Notes under the pieces: model-generated | Told to the model about the DNA's origin: nothing | Database searches by the model: none | What the model saw: only the letters and a program-made list of their open reading frames with translations | NCBI GenBank assembly: GCA_024138015.1 | Contig: JAMXBB010000007.1 | Location: 69,936,798 to 70,000,797 of the forward strand | DNA: 64,000 nucleotides | Source of the DNA: Lumnitzera littorea | Lineage: Eukaryota; Streptophyta; Magnoliopsida; Myrtales; Combretaceae | Direction of reading: 5' to 3' | Made by a program: the position numbers and the translations under genes | Part shown: positions 21,578 to 32,397 of the stretch, in pieces | Layout of the letters: each line of letters begins with the position of its first letter | How positions within the stretch are numbered: the stretch's first letter is position 1

Positions 21578-21979
21578 TAATTGCAATTCTTCCATGATTT
21601 ACCCTAATTTGTAGAAACCTTAACTAGTTTAGGCTTTTCTTTCCAAGCTCGACTGATCTATATTAGATTGGGTCAAGCCCAATAACTTACTAAATCTTGA
21701 TTTTAAGCTCCTAAATTAGATAAATACTTATTCTCTATTGGTCAGGCCTAAAATTAATTAATTCAACCCGTCTCGTTACCTGATCTAATAACTCAACTCA
21801 ATCCAACATAAATCGACTTGGCTCTTCCTATGACCTAACTTGATTTTTTTTTTCTCTTTTTTCTTTTCTTTTTTTTTCATTTTTTCTTTTAATTTTCGTT
21901 TTTTTTATTTTTTATTTTTTTCTATTTATTTATTAACCTGGCTCAATTTAAAAAAATTGGCAAAAATGAGATGTCTATA

Positions 21980-21984
21980 ACCAT
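21980..21984. repeat. Target-site duplication, right copy (ACCAT)
   Basis: Pairs with GCCAT at 2971-2975, with one mismatch. The integrase frame of element X resumes immediately after it. Confidence 0.85.
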
Positions 21985-23100
21985 CAACAGCTATGAAGTA
22001 TATCAAGGGGCGAAGGGGTCATATGGAGAATGCATGCCTTTACCCATGCTAACCTCACCTTAAGCTAACCTCAACATGGAATTTGTCCTATGGTTGCCCT
22101 AAACATCTAAAAGGAAGGACTCGATCCTCGTAGTTGTGGATCAATTGAGCAAAATGGCACACTTAATTCAGTACCACCAAACCAACAATGCTTTATATAT
22201 TACTGATTTATTTTTACAAGAAATCATCCACCTATATAGAGTTCTAAAGACCATTGTTTCAAATCGAGATACTAAATTTCTAAGCTACTCTTAGAAGACT
22301 TTGTAGAAGAGACTTGGGACCAAACTTGTGTTCAACTCAAGCAACCATCCTTTGACTAATGGGAAAACCGATGTAATGAATAGCATGCTAAGCACATTGC
22401 TCTAAGTTGTAGTTAGGAAGAATTTAAAGGATTGGGATCTATGCTTTCCTATTGTGGAGTTCGCTTACAAATAAATTGTCCACCATACGACCAAAAATGC
22501 TCCCTTTTAAGGTAATCTATGATCTCAACCCAACTATCCCATTAGACATTATTGATACCTACATAACTATCGAAGAAAGCCAAAACAGAGTTGACTGAGC
22601 TCATAAACTAAACAAACTACACTAGCAAGCGACCAGAAAGATCGCTAAATTCAATGATGGGTAACATGAGATCAGTAGCTGAGGTTGTTAAGCTATTTAC
22701 TTCAACCTAGGAGACTTAGTCTAGATCTACCTTAGCCGAGAAAGATTTATTACCTTAAGAAGAGCATGTTATCACCTAATGCTGATGGTCCATTCAAGAT
22801 CCTGAAGTTGACTAACCACGAAGCCCAACAAATCGAGCTACCTGAGGACTATGGTGTCTCTTCCACATTCCACGTATTCAACTCGATTCCTCACCATCCA
22901 GATAAAGCAAACCTAACTAGAGGAGAGCCTATAGATTTGAGGCCAAATCTTTTCAACCCTTAGGAAGATGATTGGAATCAACCCCTCAGACCCATTACCT
23001 GAAGTCAAACTAGAGGATTGTATGGACTCACTTGATGTATACTAACTCGAGAGCCATTCAAGGATGAGGATTCAATCACTAACCTGGGCCTACTTTCTCT
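21985..23100 (+). pseudogene. Element X integrase core and C-terminal tail
   Basis: Plus-strand blocks: GECMPLPML, NLNMEFVLWLP, DSILVVVDQLSKMAHLIQYH, LYRVLKTIVSNRDTKFLS, HPLTNGKTDVMN, KNLKDWDLCFPIVEFAYK, then the tail GPFKILKLTNHEAQQIELPE and YGVSSTFHVFNS. This is a Ty3/Gypsy chromovirus-type integrase with the GPF/Y-like C-terminal module; I did not find a clear chromodomain. All three catalytic positions differ from the family: MDFV reads MEFV, SDRD reads SNRD, and the TE of QTEVVN reads TD. Integrase would insert the element cDNA. It continues 2803-2975. Many Trp and Gln positions are stops. Confidence 0.85.
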
Positions 23101-23600
23101 TACCTGACCTAAGTGCCAAGCTCTAACTATGATGAGGATAGTTCCCAAACTAATGAACACCAGATTCCTTTTGAGCCAAGTTGATTAGATATCCAACCTG
23201 AAGAGGCTTCAAACAATACACAATATCCGACCTCAAACTTGACCCAGATTAGGTCGAACAAGACTACCACCTTCTTTCCGACCTCTTTCGAGCTAACCCC
23301 AGTAAGTGCCAAGCTACTAGAGAACCTTCATGTACAGTAGCTATCAAACATCCGATCACCAGTGCCAGCTTGACATGTGTCTTCTGACACAACATTCCAA
23401 AAGGATTCTTTCTTTTTCCGTATAATAAGCATGTTTAAGGAATTTTTGCATCTTATCCTTTTTGTCTTTTCCATATTTACTGTAACCATAATTAAGGTCA
23501 TATAAATACTTCACTTACTTTATATACAGACATCATTACTTCATTAGTGAATACAAAATTTTAGCCTTTGAAAGGACCTCACCATGTCATCTCTTTCCTT
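23101..23600 (+). other. 3' flank of element X, possible LTR
   Basis: Directly downstream of the X polyprotein tail. It contains a TATA-like CATATAAATAC near 23492 and a region similar in style to the LTRs of Y and W (TGATGAGGATAG near 23130). I could not find both LTR copies, so the LTR call is tentative. Confidence 0.3.
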
Positions 23601-23960
23601 AACTCTTATCTATGAAAAACACTTAGCTAAACTCAAGAGAGGGAAGGGTAGCGAATTGAGTTTTATGGATAAGTTGAAATTCTTTTCGAAATTACCAATT
23701 AAATGCAATAACAAGTATGATCAAGATAATGATAATATCGTAATGAATGCAGAAATTAAAAGAGATAGAGATGAGAAGATCAAGCCCGGATATAACGTGG
23801 AGTTTGGATCACCCCTTACTCTCTATGAACACACATACCTATAACCAAGGATTTCGCATCACTTTCTTGATTTCTTAATCTAAGCTCTAAGAGCTATATA
23901 AACACAAACTTGACTACACAAGTTTCACACTCACAACTCTTAACACAAATCACAATCTAA
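23601..23960. repeat. Dispersed repeat, copy 1
   Basis: Matches 30595-30960 in the same orientation: ACTCAAGAG...GGG...GAATTGAGTT, GATCAAGATA, AAAAGAGATAG, CTCTAAGAGCTA, CTTGACTACACAAGTT. A short open frame from 23584 runs through it, but the second copy does not keep the frame, so I do not call a gene. The repeat class is unknown, perhaps LTR or leader sequence. Confidence 0.55.
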
Positions 23961-25086
23961 ACTCATAACACAAAACTCAATCTTAAGGATTATTGGTGTA
24001 ATGCTTTGCAACTAAACGCACACAACCACTACACTTCAAATCTCTCTAAATATTAGTAACCTAAGGTATAAGAGACAATGAGAATAACAAATAATAAGAA
24101 TATGAGATAACGTTGAAATGTTGTAGTAAAGGATCAACTCTCTCTTGTCTTTGGTCGAGTTGTTAAGCATTTATATTATCTCCTTCAATTCTTCCCGTTA
24201 TTATGCATTAAACGCTCTAACGACTAGTTGAAACAAGCTTACTAACATGCTGGTACCTTACTCTTATCGACATGACGGTAAGCAAATGTACTACCAGCAT
24301 GAACACCAACAAGTGTACCGGCATGTTGGCTCTTAAGGATCAGAAGGCCTTTCTTCTCGCAATCTAAGGCTTTATATCATTAGGCTGGTTCTTCCTTATG
24401 TCGTCAAGTTGGTAGGCCAAGTATCACCTGAAAATACTTTTAACACATAACAAAGAAATACACTTTGCAACCTAATTTCAAGATCTTTTGATCATTACTT
24501 AAAAGATTAAATATCTTGTAGAGTCACTTGATATATTTAATTATTAAGCAAATTAATCGATATTATTCAATTAATTCAATATAGTCAAATAAAACTTAGT
24601 TTAATCATCCACTTTTTTTTTTTTCTCATCAAAATCAATTAATGAACCTTTGGTTCAACAATCTATTCTCTTTAGTAATGAGTAATGGCAAATGACCCTA
24701 ATCCTTACTCATATGTCATATCAAGTAGGTTTAGGTTGAGTAAGATAAATTAGTGCATTGTATCTAGTTGGTAACTACTCGAGTTTTACTAAAACCCCTT
24801 TTGTTTCCCTTCTTTCAGATCGTTATGATATGACCTCCATATATATGACCCCAAAAATGCATCAAAAAATCAAAGTAGTTGGAGGTATTAATTTGAACAA
24901 TTGAATTGATAAAATAATTGCAAAAGAATGGTAAGGATCGATCTTGATCCCTTAGAAGAGCAAAACTCTTTTCCGTTGTCAATCACAAAGGTGAAATCAA
25001 TTAAAGTTGTTAAGAATCGATGTCAATCCCTCAAAAGAGCAAGATGCCTTCCTTCTAACAACTACCACAATAAATAAGCAAGCTAA
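23961..25086. other. Unclassified intergenic DNA with degenerate 75-bp repeats
   Basis: No coding region is recognised. At 24935-25086 a unit containing TAAGGATCGATCTTGATCCC and AAGAGCAA occurs twice, and a third copy follows element Y at 29168. Element Y therefore inserted into a small tandem repeat, probably part of the Athila-like element whose 3' end lies at 29169-30560. Confidence 0.4.
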
Positions 25087-25091
25087 ATTAG
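25087..25091. repeat. Element Y target-site duplication (ATTAG), left
   Basis: ATTAG directly precedes the TG of the 5' LTR. The identical ATTAG follows the 3' LTR at 29164-29168. Confidence 0.9.
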
Positions 25092-26014
25092 TGATAGGAA
25101 TCAGCCTACGACTACCTCCAAGTCACGGCTCACCTATTCTAAGCTGAGGCCGACCTACCCCACTCAAGGCCTAGTTGATACTAGAAGGCTAAGAAGGGAA
25201 AGAGAAACTACTCAACAACAAGTCTATTGGCTGCCAAGAAGATGAGGGACTAAACAATTGAGGTCTTAAGTCTAAAGACCAACTTAGTACGGCATGAGGA
25301 ATTTAGTGCTAACCAAACCTAGAGATTGGCAACTATGGGCCAACCTCATAAGAAGCTCAACTAACTACTGTAGGAATTCAGCAACTCCTACCCAAACCAA
25401 GACATCCTACTGCCAACCTTACCCAATTCAGATCCTACTCATTTTGAGACAGCTCGAATGACTCACATGTCGACATCCCATTAAATGTACAATTTTTTAC
25501 ACTTGTACATATTTTCTTTATCTTAATCGTGGGCCTAATCTTTAGGGTTTAAGGCCTTGTACACTATTTACATTTTTACTACTAGGGTTTAGGAAGTACT
25601 ATAAATAGTAACTTTTGTAAGTAGCAAACAACAAATTATCATCAATTATTCAGAATATTTCTTAGAGAATTTCTCTCAAAGGTTACTTTAGGCTTGTCTT
25701 CTTTTTGAGTGATTATTGAGCATCCTATTCCTCTTTAATCTACCCACGTTCTTATCAATCTTCTGTTTGAGATTGTGGTGAACCTCTCATTTGAGTGAGT
25801 TAGTGAGTCATATCTAACTCCCATTTGGAACTTGAGTATTGATTTACTGTTCGTAAGTCATATTAAACCCTATTTCAAGCTCATCTTCCTAATTGTGTTT
25901 GTGTTCTAATGCATAATATCCATGTACATTCATACACTTACTAATTCCTCATTTCCATTGAACTTTGAATACCCATTCATGGTTTGTATTTGCTATATAC
26001 TTCAATCCGTATCA
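25092..26014 (+). repeat. Element Y 5' LTR
   Basis: Starts TGATAGGAATCAGCC and ends CCGTATCA, and is colinear with 28220-29163. A TATA-like CTATAAATAGTAAC at about 25590-25603 is the likely promoter, followed by a region rich in TTCTCTC. Confidence 0.9.
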
Positions 26015-26017
26015 TCT

Positions 26018-26031
26018 TGATATTAGAGCTT
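26018..26031 (+). promoter_or_regulatory. Element Y primer-binding site, tRNA-iMet type
   Basis: TTGATATTAGAGCT lies three bases after the LTR. It is a decayed form of TGGTATCAGAGC, complementary to plant initiator tRNA-Met. Element W has the intact core at 53903. Confidence 0.75.
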
Positions 26032-26399
26032 TGGGGAGACACATGAGTTAGTGTTCTTCAAAGTTTGATTGGTAAGTTCTTACTCTTCTGTAAACTGCTA
26101 TTTAAGTTGTGGTTTATTATACTATATGTAATAGTAGTAGTGGTACTTAAGTTCTTAAAGTATACTATGTCATGTAGTGATAATTTTTGAGTTGCTATCA
26201 GTTGTATTTTAGCTAATAGTAGCGATTTTAGTTGCTATTTCTGATTGTAATTTGTCCTTAGTAGTGTTATAGTAGCTAAAGTAGTATTTGGAAGCCGTAG
26301 GTAGCTACAGAAATTGAAGTTGTAGTGACTATAAGTCAAATTGAGTGTATTACGTGTTTGTTAAAATCTCTTAGTAGGAATTACTATATGGACAAGAAT
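26032..26399 (+). other. Element Y untranslated leader
   Basis: TAGTAG-rich, non-coding stretch between the PBS and the first gag-like blocks. No further motif is seen. Confidence 0.4.
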
Positions 26400-28215
26400 G
26401 TATGAAGATAGTGTGAATATCAATGGTAATAGTCCCCTTAGAAGTTTAAGGCAACGTGTTGATAATCTGGAATATTAGATTTAGAATCTCATTGATTTTA
26501 TCCAAGAGCTTACCGGTTTAGTTAGAGGCCGTTGATGTGTTGGCCGAGGTGAAAGAAGAGACTAAGCACCGACTAGTAGAAGTGACCCCAATGAACCTAT
26601 TAATGATGAATGATAGCCCGGTAGGGCTACCAATTCGAAGAGAAGAAGAGACTAACCTGAGCCAAGGAGAAGCATTGATAGGAGTATTGACTCCAAGGTG
26701 AACTAAGGAGCCTGAAGATGAAAGACAGAGTCGAGAAGGGATCTAGTTGAGCAAAGCTCTAATAGAAGTGGCTAATCCAAGGTGAACCGACCAACTCAGA
26801 ATGCAAGGGATGAGCCTCGAACAAATAGCCTAGGACGTAACAACATCAAGCTTAAGTTGCCAACCTTCAATCGTAGTAGCTGACCTAAAGAGTTCCTTAA
26901 CTAGGTTCCCCAAGTAGAGAAGTTATCTAAGTGTTATGAGTGTGATGATTAGACAAAAGTTAAGCTAGCTTACTGTCCCTTGTTGAATATGCAAGTCTTT
27001 GGTGGGACAAGTTACTTGCTAAGAGAGGTGCCAAAGGAGAAGAGCCGATCAAAACTTGGAGACTTATGAAGAGGTTAATGAATCAACACTTTGTACTAAC
27101 CTACTTCAAGCAAGAGATGCTCTATGCTTTCAAGCACTTGAGGTAAGGTTGAGATACTGTTGAGGAGTACTTACAAGAGTTTAAAACCTTGATGAACAAA
27201 TGTGAGATTGCCGAGCCACAGGACTGCACTATTGCTAGGTTCTTAAGTAGACTTCGAGATGACATTGCTAATGTAATCGAGTTACAACCATTTAACTCAT
27301 TGGAAGAGTTGATCAATTTGGCATTAGGAGTAGAACATCAGAGGAGGAGGAAGCACTGAAGACCGCTGACCTCATTAAGGCAGCCCTGAGCTTAAGAGGC
27401 AAGACAAGAAGAAAATGTCAAAGAAGAAGATGGAGAAAGGAGAGTCCAACCAACTTGACCAAGTTGAGACAAAAAGAAAGTAGAGAAGGAGAGAATACTC
27501 AACAACAAGGCTTAGAAGTTAAGTGTTTCAAGTGTTTAGGGTATGGACATATTGCCTCCTAATGTCCAAACAAGAGGGTCATTATTTTAAAAGGCGAAGT
27601 ATCGGATGCTGAAGTAAAGAGCCATAAGAACTCGGAGAGTGAGGGAACGATAAACATCTATCTTGAGATGGGAGAATTCTTAGCCATAATGAACCTACTT
27701 AAAAGAAGACTCGGGTTAGAGGGAGAACTTATTCCATATCCAATGTTTAGTGAATAGGAAGACATGTTCCCTAGTTATTGATGAAGGTAGTTGTACTAAC
27801 ATCATTTCTACCAAGTTGGTCATAAAGATGAAACTACCAACCTACTTACATCCCTAATCTTATGGACTGAAGTGATTTAATGACAAGGGTATGGTCCATG
27901 TGCATAAGAGAGCTCAAATAGCATTAAAGGCAAGACAATATGAAGATGGGATCGACTTCGACATAGAAACTATGAATGTTGCCAACTAAATTCTTGACTG
28001 ACCTTAGGAGTACGACCAGAAAGTAATCCATGATGGCTTCTTCAACTCTTACATAGTTTAGAAGGATGGGAAGAGCTAATGCTTAACCCCTATGAGTTTT
28101 GAGGAGATTCAGAGTAGCTTGATATCCATGGTGAAAAGAAAAGAGAAGAGGAGTATGTTTGGCATCTAAGCCTAGGCTCATTGCTTTAAGTCGAAGATGA
28201 CTTCTTTTCAGCCCC
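26400..28215 (+). pseudogene. Element Y gag and partial protease
   Basis: Blocks on the plus strand: LRQRVDNLEY (coiled start), LKLPTFNRSS, WWDKLLAKRGAKGEEPIKTW, MKRLMNQHFVLTYFKQEM, VEEYLQEFKTLMNKCEIAEP, and IARFLSRLRDDIANVIELQP. This is a chromovirus gag core. The CCHC knuckle is CFKCLGYGHIAS*CPNKR at about 27520-27580, with a conserved Gln turned into a stop. The protease front reads LVIDEGSCTNIISTKLV at about 27765, where the DSG active site has become DEG. The gene stops at the 3' LTR. Frameshifts and stops are frequent, so no product is expected. Confidence 0.85.
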
Positions 28216-28219
28216 GTAG

Positions 28220-29163
28220 TGATAATAGGAACCAACCTACAACCATCTCTAAGTCACAGTCAACCTGCTCTAAGCTAAGGCTCACCTACCTTACATAAGG
28301 TTGACTTGATACCAAAAGGCAGAGAAAGGAAAGAGAAATAGCTCGACAACATCTCTGTTAGCTACCAAGAAGATGAAGGACCAAACAGTCGAGGTCCCAA
28401 GTCTAAAGACCAGCTCAATATGGCATGAGGAATCTAGTGTCGAGCAATCCTAAAGCTCAATAACTGTAGGTCGACCTCACAAGCAGCTTAGCTGAGTATT
28501 GTAAGACTTTAGTAGCTCTTACTCAAACCAAGACATCCAACTACTGACTTCATCTAGTTTGGATCCTACTCATTTCAAGACAGCTCAGATGACCCGCATG
28601 TTGACCTCCCTATTAAATGCACAGTTTTGTACACTTGTAAATATTTTTTTTTATTTTAATTACGGGCCTAATCTTTTGGGTGTAAGGCCTTATACACTCT
28701 TTACAATTTTTCCACAAGAGTTTTAAGATGTACTATAAATAGTAACTTTTGTATGTAGCAAACAATAAATTATCATCAATTATTCAAAACATTTCTCAAC
28801 AAATTTCTCTCAAATCTTGCTTTAATCTTATCTCCTTTTTGAGTAATCATTGAACGTGCTACTCCTCTTTAATCTACCCATGTTCTTATCAATCTTCTTC
28901 TTGAGATTATGGTGATCCTCTCATTTGAGTGAGCTAGTGAGACGTATCTAACTTCCATTTAAAACTCAAGTGTTGATTTAGTGTTCATGAGTCAGATCAA
29001 ACCTTATTTCAAGCTTATCTTCATGATTGTGTTTATGTTCTGGTACGTAATATCCATATACATTTACATTCAAAACCCCAATCCACTTATTAATTCTTCA
29101 GTTCCATTGAACTTCAAATACCCATTCGTGTTTCATGTCTACTATGTACTTCGATCTATATCA
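28220..29163 (+). repeat. Element Y 3' LTR
   Basis: Starts TGATAATAGGAACC and ends CTATATCA, 944 bp, colinear with the 5' LTR. The short plus-strand open frame at 28981-29184 has no counterpart of note and is not called. Confidence 0.9.
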
Positions 29164-29168
29164 ATTAG
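29164..29168. repeat. Element Y target-site duplication (ATTAG), right
   Basis: Identical to 25087-25091. Confidence 0.9.
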
Positions 29169-29704
29169 TAAGGATCGATCTTAGTCTATCAAAAGAGCAA
29201 GTCATGTTCCCAATAGTAATCAAGCTTTAATGAAGAAGATTGATTTGAGTTTGAAAAACTTCCTAATAAATATTGATAGAAGTAGAGGGACAATTAGAGG
29301 ATAAATTGATGTAATATACATCTAGTCTAGTCTTTCTAAATAAAAATTTAGGGAAGATCTCTCTCCTCTTAAGTTAAAGTGAGGAAATGTTTTTAAATTT
29401 TTCTTAATTAATTTATGTTTGTTGTAATCTCTAGTTTAGTTTTTGTTTGAGTGATGCAACTAACTTTGAGTTATTTGGATTAATCACTGAAATTCAGTAG
29501 TCCTTAGGTGTTATTATCTAAAGTGTTTTAAAGGCATTATAGAGTTAAGGAAAAGGGTGATTCAGGAAATTTTTGCCAAGATATTCAAAATTTAAGGGTA
29601 CACCATTTTGAGATTGGCTGTAATCATCTTGTCCTTTAGATATTCTTTACTTTGGTTTCTATTATTTTGCTTGAGAACAAACAAAAGTTTAGTATGGACA
29701 CTTT
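29169..29704 (+). other. 3' untranslated region of an Athila-like element
   Basis: Non-coding. At about 29668-29704 TTGCTTGAGAACAAACAAAA, then AGTTTAGTATGGACACTTT, precede a TGATAAC start. In Athila-type elements the usual form is GCTTGAGGACAAGCAAAAG and then AGTTTGGGGG, so this looks like a decayed 3' end with its polypurine tract. The lineage is inferred from that pattern only. Confidence 0.45.
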
Positions 29705-30560
29705 TGATAACATGAATATAGCATACATTTTCTAAGGTTAATTTGTGCTATTTTAGATATTAATCTAGTCGATTTTATATTATTTTAAGCTTAATTAGTT
29801 TAAATTCCATTTTCTAGGACTTCTTGAGCACTTTATGAAGTTTTGAAGGTTTTTATTAAATTTTGAAGTATTTCAGAGTTAAAGCATCAATTGAGGATTG
29901 AAGTAGAAGAATTATGCATGAGAATGAAGTCCAATAATAGACCATGGTTGAGGACCATGACCATCGTCCCTAGCATGTTCCCTTCCTCAACCAATTTCAT
30001 TGAGTTTTTAAGATTTCAAATAAAGTGCAAGTTTACGCTCACACTCTATGGCCATATACCTTGCCCATGGATACGCTTTGGTGCGTAAATCTTTTATTTT
30101 TGTTAGGTTTTCTTTGTAAACCTAGGTCTACTCCCTATATATAGATGCTTAAGCTTAACTTTGTAAGGAGAGCCCCCTTAGGAAGAGTTATAGGCTAGAA
30201 TATTGGTGGGGGTCTCTAAGTTTACTAATTCTTCTTTTTATTTCATGTTGTTCTCTTGAATTATTCTTAGTAAATCAATATTGAATCTTAGTTCTTCTTG
30301 CAACAACTTATTATTCAATCTACAATTTTGTTCTTTGAAGATCTAATTATATAAATTTTATTGTCGTCAATTAGTATTTTCCCAAGTTACTAAATTGATG
30401 TATGTGTTTTTCTTTAGAGTGTAAGTCCTATTATTGAATAGACTAGTATAATTAAGGGGAACTAAGTATGAAAGGAGATTGGGTACCGATTCCTTTAGAT
30501 TGAGGTAACCTAGACGGCTAATTGATAACAGGATCCAAGTTCTTAACGCGATCCTGCAAC
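29705..30560 (+). repeat. Probable Athila-like LTR
   Basis: Starts TGATAACATGAATATAGC after the polypurine-like tract. A TATA-like CCCTATATATAGATGC near 30136 gives a plausible promoter. The right end is uncertain; CCTGCAACA near 30560 is a candidate. No second copy in this window matches it. Confidence 0.4.
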
Positions 30561-30594
30561 ACTTTATTTAGAAGTGATTCGGGTAAAGGGGTGA

Positions 30595-30960
30595 AAAACT
30601 ACCCTAAGAACTCAAGAAGAGGGTTGAATTGAGTTCAATGCCTAAATTTTAATTTAGTACCAATTTCTTGATTAAAATAACTAAACAAATGCAATATTAA
30701 AATAATAAAACTACAATGAGTATAATCAAGATAGTGATAAAACAATAATAAGTACAGAAAATAAAAGAGATAGGGATAGAGAAAATTAAGTTTGGATTTA
30801 ACGTAGGCTTCGGGTCACCATCTACTCTCCATAAACACACAATACTTCCAACCAAGGACTTCACACTAATTTATTAATTTCTCAATCCAAGCTCTAAGAG
30901 CTACACATATACATACATAAACTTGATTATACAAGTTCACACTCACAACACACCCAATCT
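30595..30960. repeat. Dispersed repeat, copy 2
   Basis: Same orientation as 23601-23960 and similar throughout. It sits between the Athila-like LTR and the C-family 3' array. Confidence 0.55.
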
Positions 30961-30969
30961 TGATTAGTC

Positions 30970-31335
30970 AACCTTGGTTAGTTAGCCCATTAGGGCATAA
31001 CTAAGTTTCCTCCATCAGTTTAGGATTTTAGCTAGCTCTAGAAGCACTTTGCTTGCCTTAGTTAGTCAACTTATTAGGGCACGACCAACTTTCCTCTATC
31101 AGTTTAGGGTTTTGGCTAACCTCAGGAGCACTTATCTATCTCATCTAGTTTAAGGTCTTAACCAGCTCTAGGAGCGCTTTGCCCACTTTAGTTAGTCAAC
31201 TCATTAAGGCATGACCAAGTTTGCTCATTCTTCTTAGGGCCTTAGCCAACTCAAGGAGCGCTTCGCCTATTTCACTTCGCTACATCAGTTCATAAGAGCA
31301 TGACTAGACTTTAGTTCTTCTTTCTTCTTTCGACC
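30970..31335 (+). repeat. C-family 3' tandem array, about 80-120-bp units
   Basis: About four degenerate units containing TTAGTTAGTCAACTCATTA, CATCAGTTTAGGG and CAGCTCTAGGAGCGCTTTGC. Each unit has a small inverted repeat of the AGCTCTAGGAGCGCT type. The array lies just before the polypurine tract, the same position as the hairpin arrays in the A and B families. Confidence 0.65.
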
Positions 31336-31505
31336 AACTCTTAGAGCACTACCCTTCTCTTCTCTAAATCCCTAATGGATTGGACCTAGAATAACTAGCT
31401 AGTTGTAGTGCTTCTTAAAATAAAATCCACTCTTGGGGCAAAAATAGTGTCTATTTTATCTTTGTGGTAAAGTTTTGCATAAACTTTATCACAAAAAACT
31501 TTACC
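31336..31505 (+). other. C-family 3' untranslated end
   Basis: Closely matches 62080-62220: CCTAATGGATTGGACC, GGGCAAAAATAGTGTCTATT, then TTTGTGGTAAAGTTTTGC paired with AACTTTACCACAAAG. That inverted pair, TTTGTGGTAAAGTTT and AACTTTACCACAAA, can form a stem beside the polypurine tract. Confidence 0.6.
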
Positions 31506-31520
31506 ACAAAGAGGAGCAAC
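31506..31520 (+). promoter_or_regulatory. C-family polypurine tract
   Basis: CAAAGAGGAGCAAC immediately before TGTAGACACC. This is the plus-strand primer position of an LTR element read on the plus strand. Confidence 0.7.
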
Positions 31521-31984
31521 TGTAGACACCTAATTTTTGCAAACCACTCCCCCCCCCCCACTTTTATTTTTCAATTTAGGTTATAGAGTCCTAAATTAGA
31601 AAATTTTCAAAAAAATATAGGAAATTAAAGAAAACCCCAAAAAATGACAAAAATTTAGAAAAAAAAAAGGAATTCTAGAAAAATACAAAACAAAAAAAAA
31701 AGAAGGAAAATAGGGAAAAAAATACAAAAAATAGAAATTTAGAAAAAATACAAAAAAATGAAAAATTTAGGAAAATATATAAGAAATTTGAAAAGTTAAA
31801 AAAAATTTTAAAAAAAATAAGGAATTTAGAATATAATAAATTTTTTAGGTCATTTAAATAGAATAGGATTTTAATTTAAATAAATTTGAATAAAGGATTG
31901 CTGAACCTAAGCTTAGATTTAAATCTAGCCTAGGCTAACCTAGTCCATATGTGCGATTTAATTGCACATATGAATAAGGCATAA

Positions 31985-32090
31985 GCTAATGGCCTAATGG
32001 TAAAACACATGGACATTGCAATTAGAATTAATTGGAGATCAAGGGTTCGAAGCTCACTGGAGCCATGAGGATGATTTCTTATTTTTTTCT
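31985..32090 (+). other. tRNA-like segment with A and B boxes inside LTR C1
   Basis: A-box-like TGGCCTAATGG (31990-32000), B-box-like GGTTCGAAGCTC (32044-32055), and a T7 run at 32082-32088 that could stop RNA polymerase III. The box spacing is longer than in a normal tRNA. The same arrangement occurs in all the other C-family LTR copies. It could be an old tRNA-derived SINE fixed in the LTR or a captured promoter; it is not a functional tRNA gene, since no acceptor stem or clear anticodon arm is seen. Confidence 0.5.
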
Positions 32091-32397
32091 TTTTTAAATC
32101 CACATATTGCCACATGTCAAAAAATCGCTAAGCCATGTATCTAATTGTGATACGTGGTGCGTTGTGATTCGCTTAGATAACACACATTCTTTCCCTCCAT
32201 TTTTTCCTCCCCTTTCCTTATTATTTCCCTCTCTTTCTTTCTTTAAAAAACAAAAACACAACACACAGGAAAGGAGGATAATAGTAGGAGTACACACAAG
32301 AAATAGAGGGAAACATTCAAAACACATCAGGGGTTTTGGATTTTGAGAAAAGAAAGGGGAACACTCATACACACAGAACACAAAAAGGGGTGGGGTT

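Larger units (their letters stand above)
2976..21979 (-). mobile_element. Three-LTR tandem complex of A-family (Ogre/Tat-like) elements
   Basis: The complex is arranged LTR1 (2976-5120), internal 1 (5121-11913), LTR2 (11914-14001), internal 2 (14002-19901), LTR3 (19902-21979), all on the minus strand, with one 5-bp TSD around the whole. Both internals carry gag-protease remnants and lack the RT core, RNase H and integrase, so they could only move in trans. The two internals have different deletions: internal 1 lost its PBS and most of pol, and internal 2 lost the front of ORF1 and the RT leader. This layout is expected from unequal recombination between LTRs of related elements. Lineage is inferred from the upstream ORF, the tRNA-Arg PBS, the long LTRs and the G-patch. 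Confidence 0.85.
19902..21979 (-). repeat. LTR3 of the A-family complex (outer 5' LTR)
   Basis: 2078 bp. The left end is TGTCGAGCC at 19902, and the right end is ATGTCTATA at 21979, the complement of a TATAGACAT start. It is followed by the TSD ACCAT. This is the best preserved of the three, with an intact TATA box, minisatellite and perfect promoter palindrome. Confidence 0.85.
25092..29163 (+). mobile_element. Element Y, non-autonomous chromovirus-type LTR retrotransposon
   Basis: 4072 bp with LTRs of 923 and 944 bp, an initiator-tRNA-Met PBS, gag, part of a protease, and a perfect 5-bp TSD. RT, RNase H and integrase are absent: the protease ends at the 3' LTR, so one deletion removed all downstream pol. 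It could move only with enzymes from a relative such as X or W. LTRs differ at many sites, so it is not recent. Confidence 0.9.

Noticed and set aside
23584..23844. 86-residue open frame starting MSSLSLTLIYEKH
   Set aside because: It sits in a dispersed repeat whose second copy (30595-30960) does not preserve the frame, and no domain is visible.
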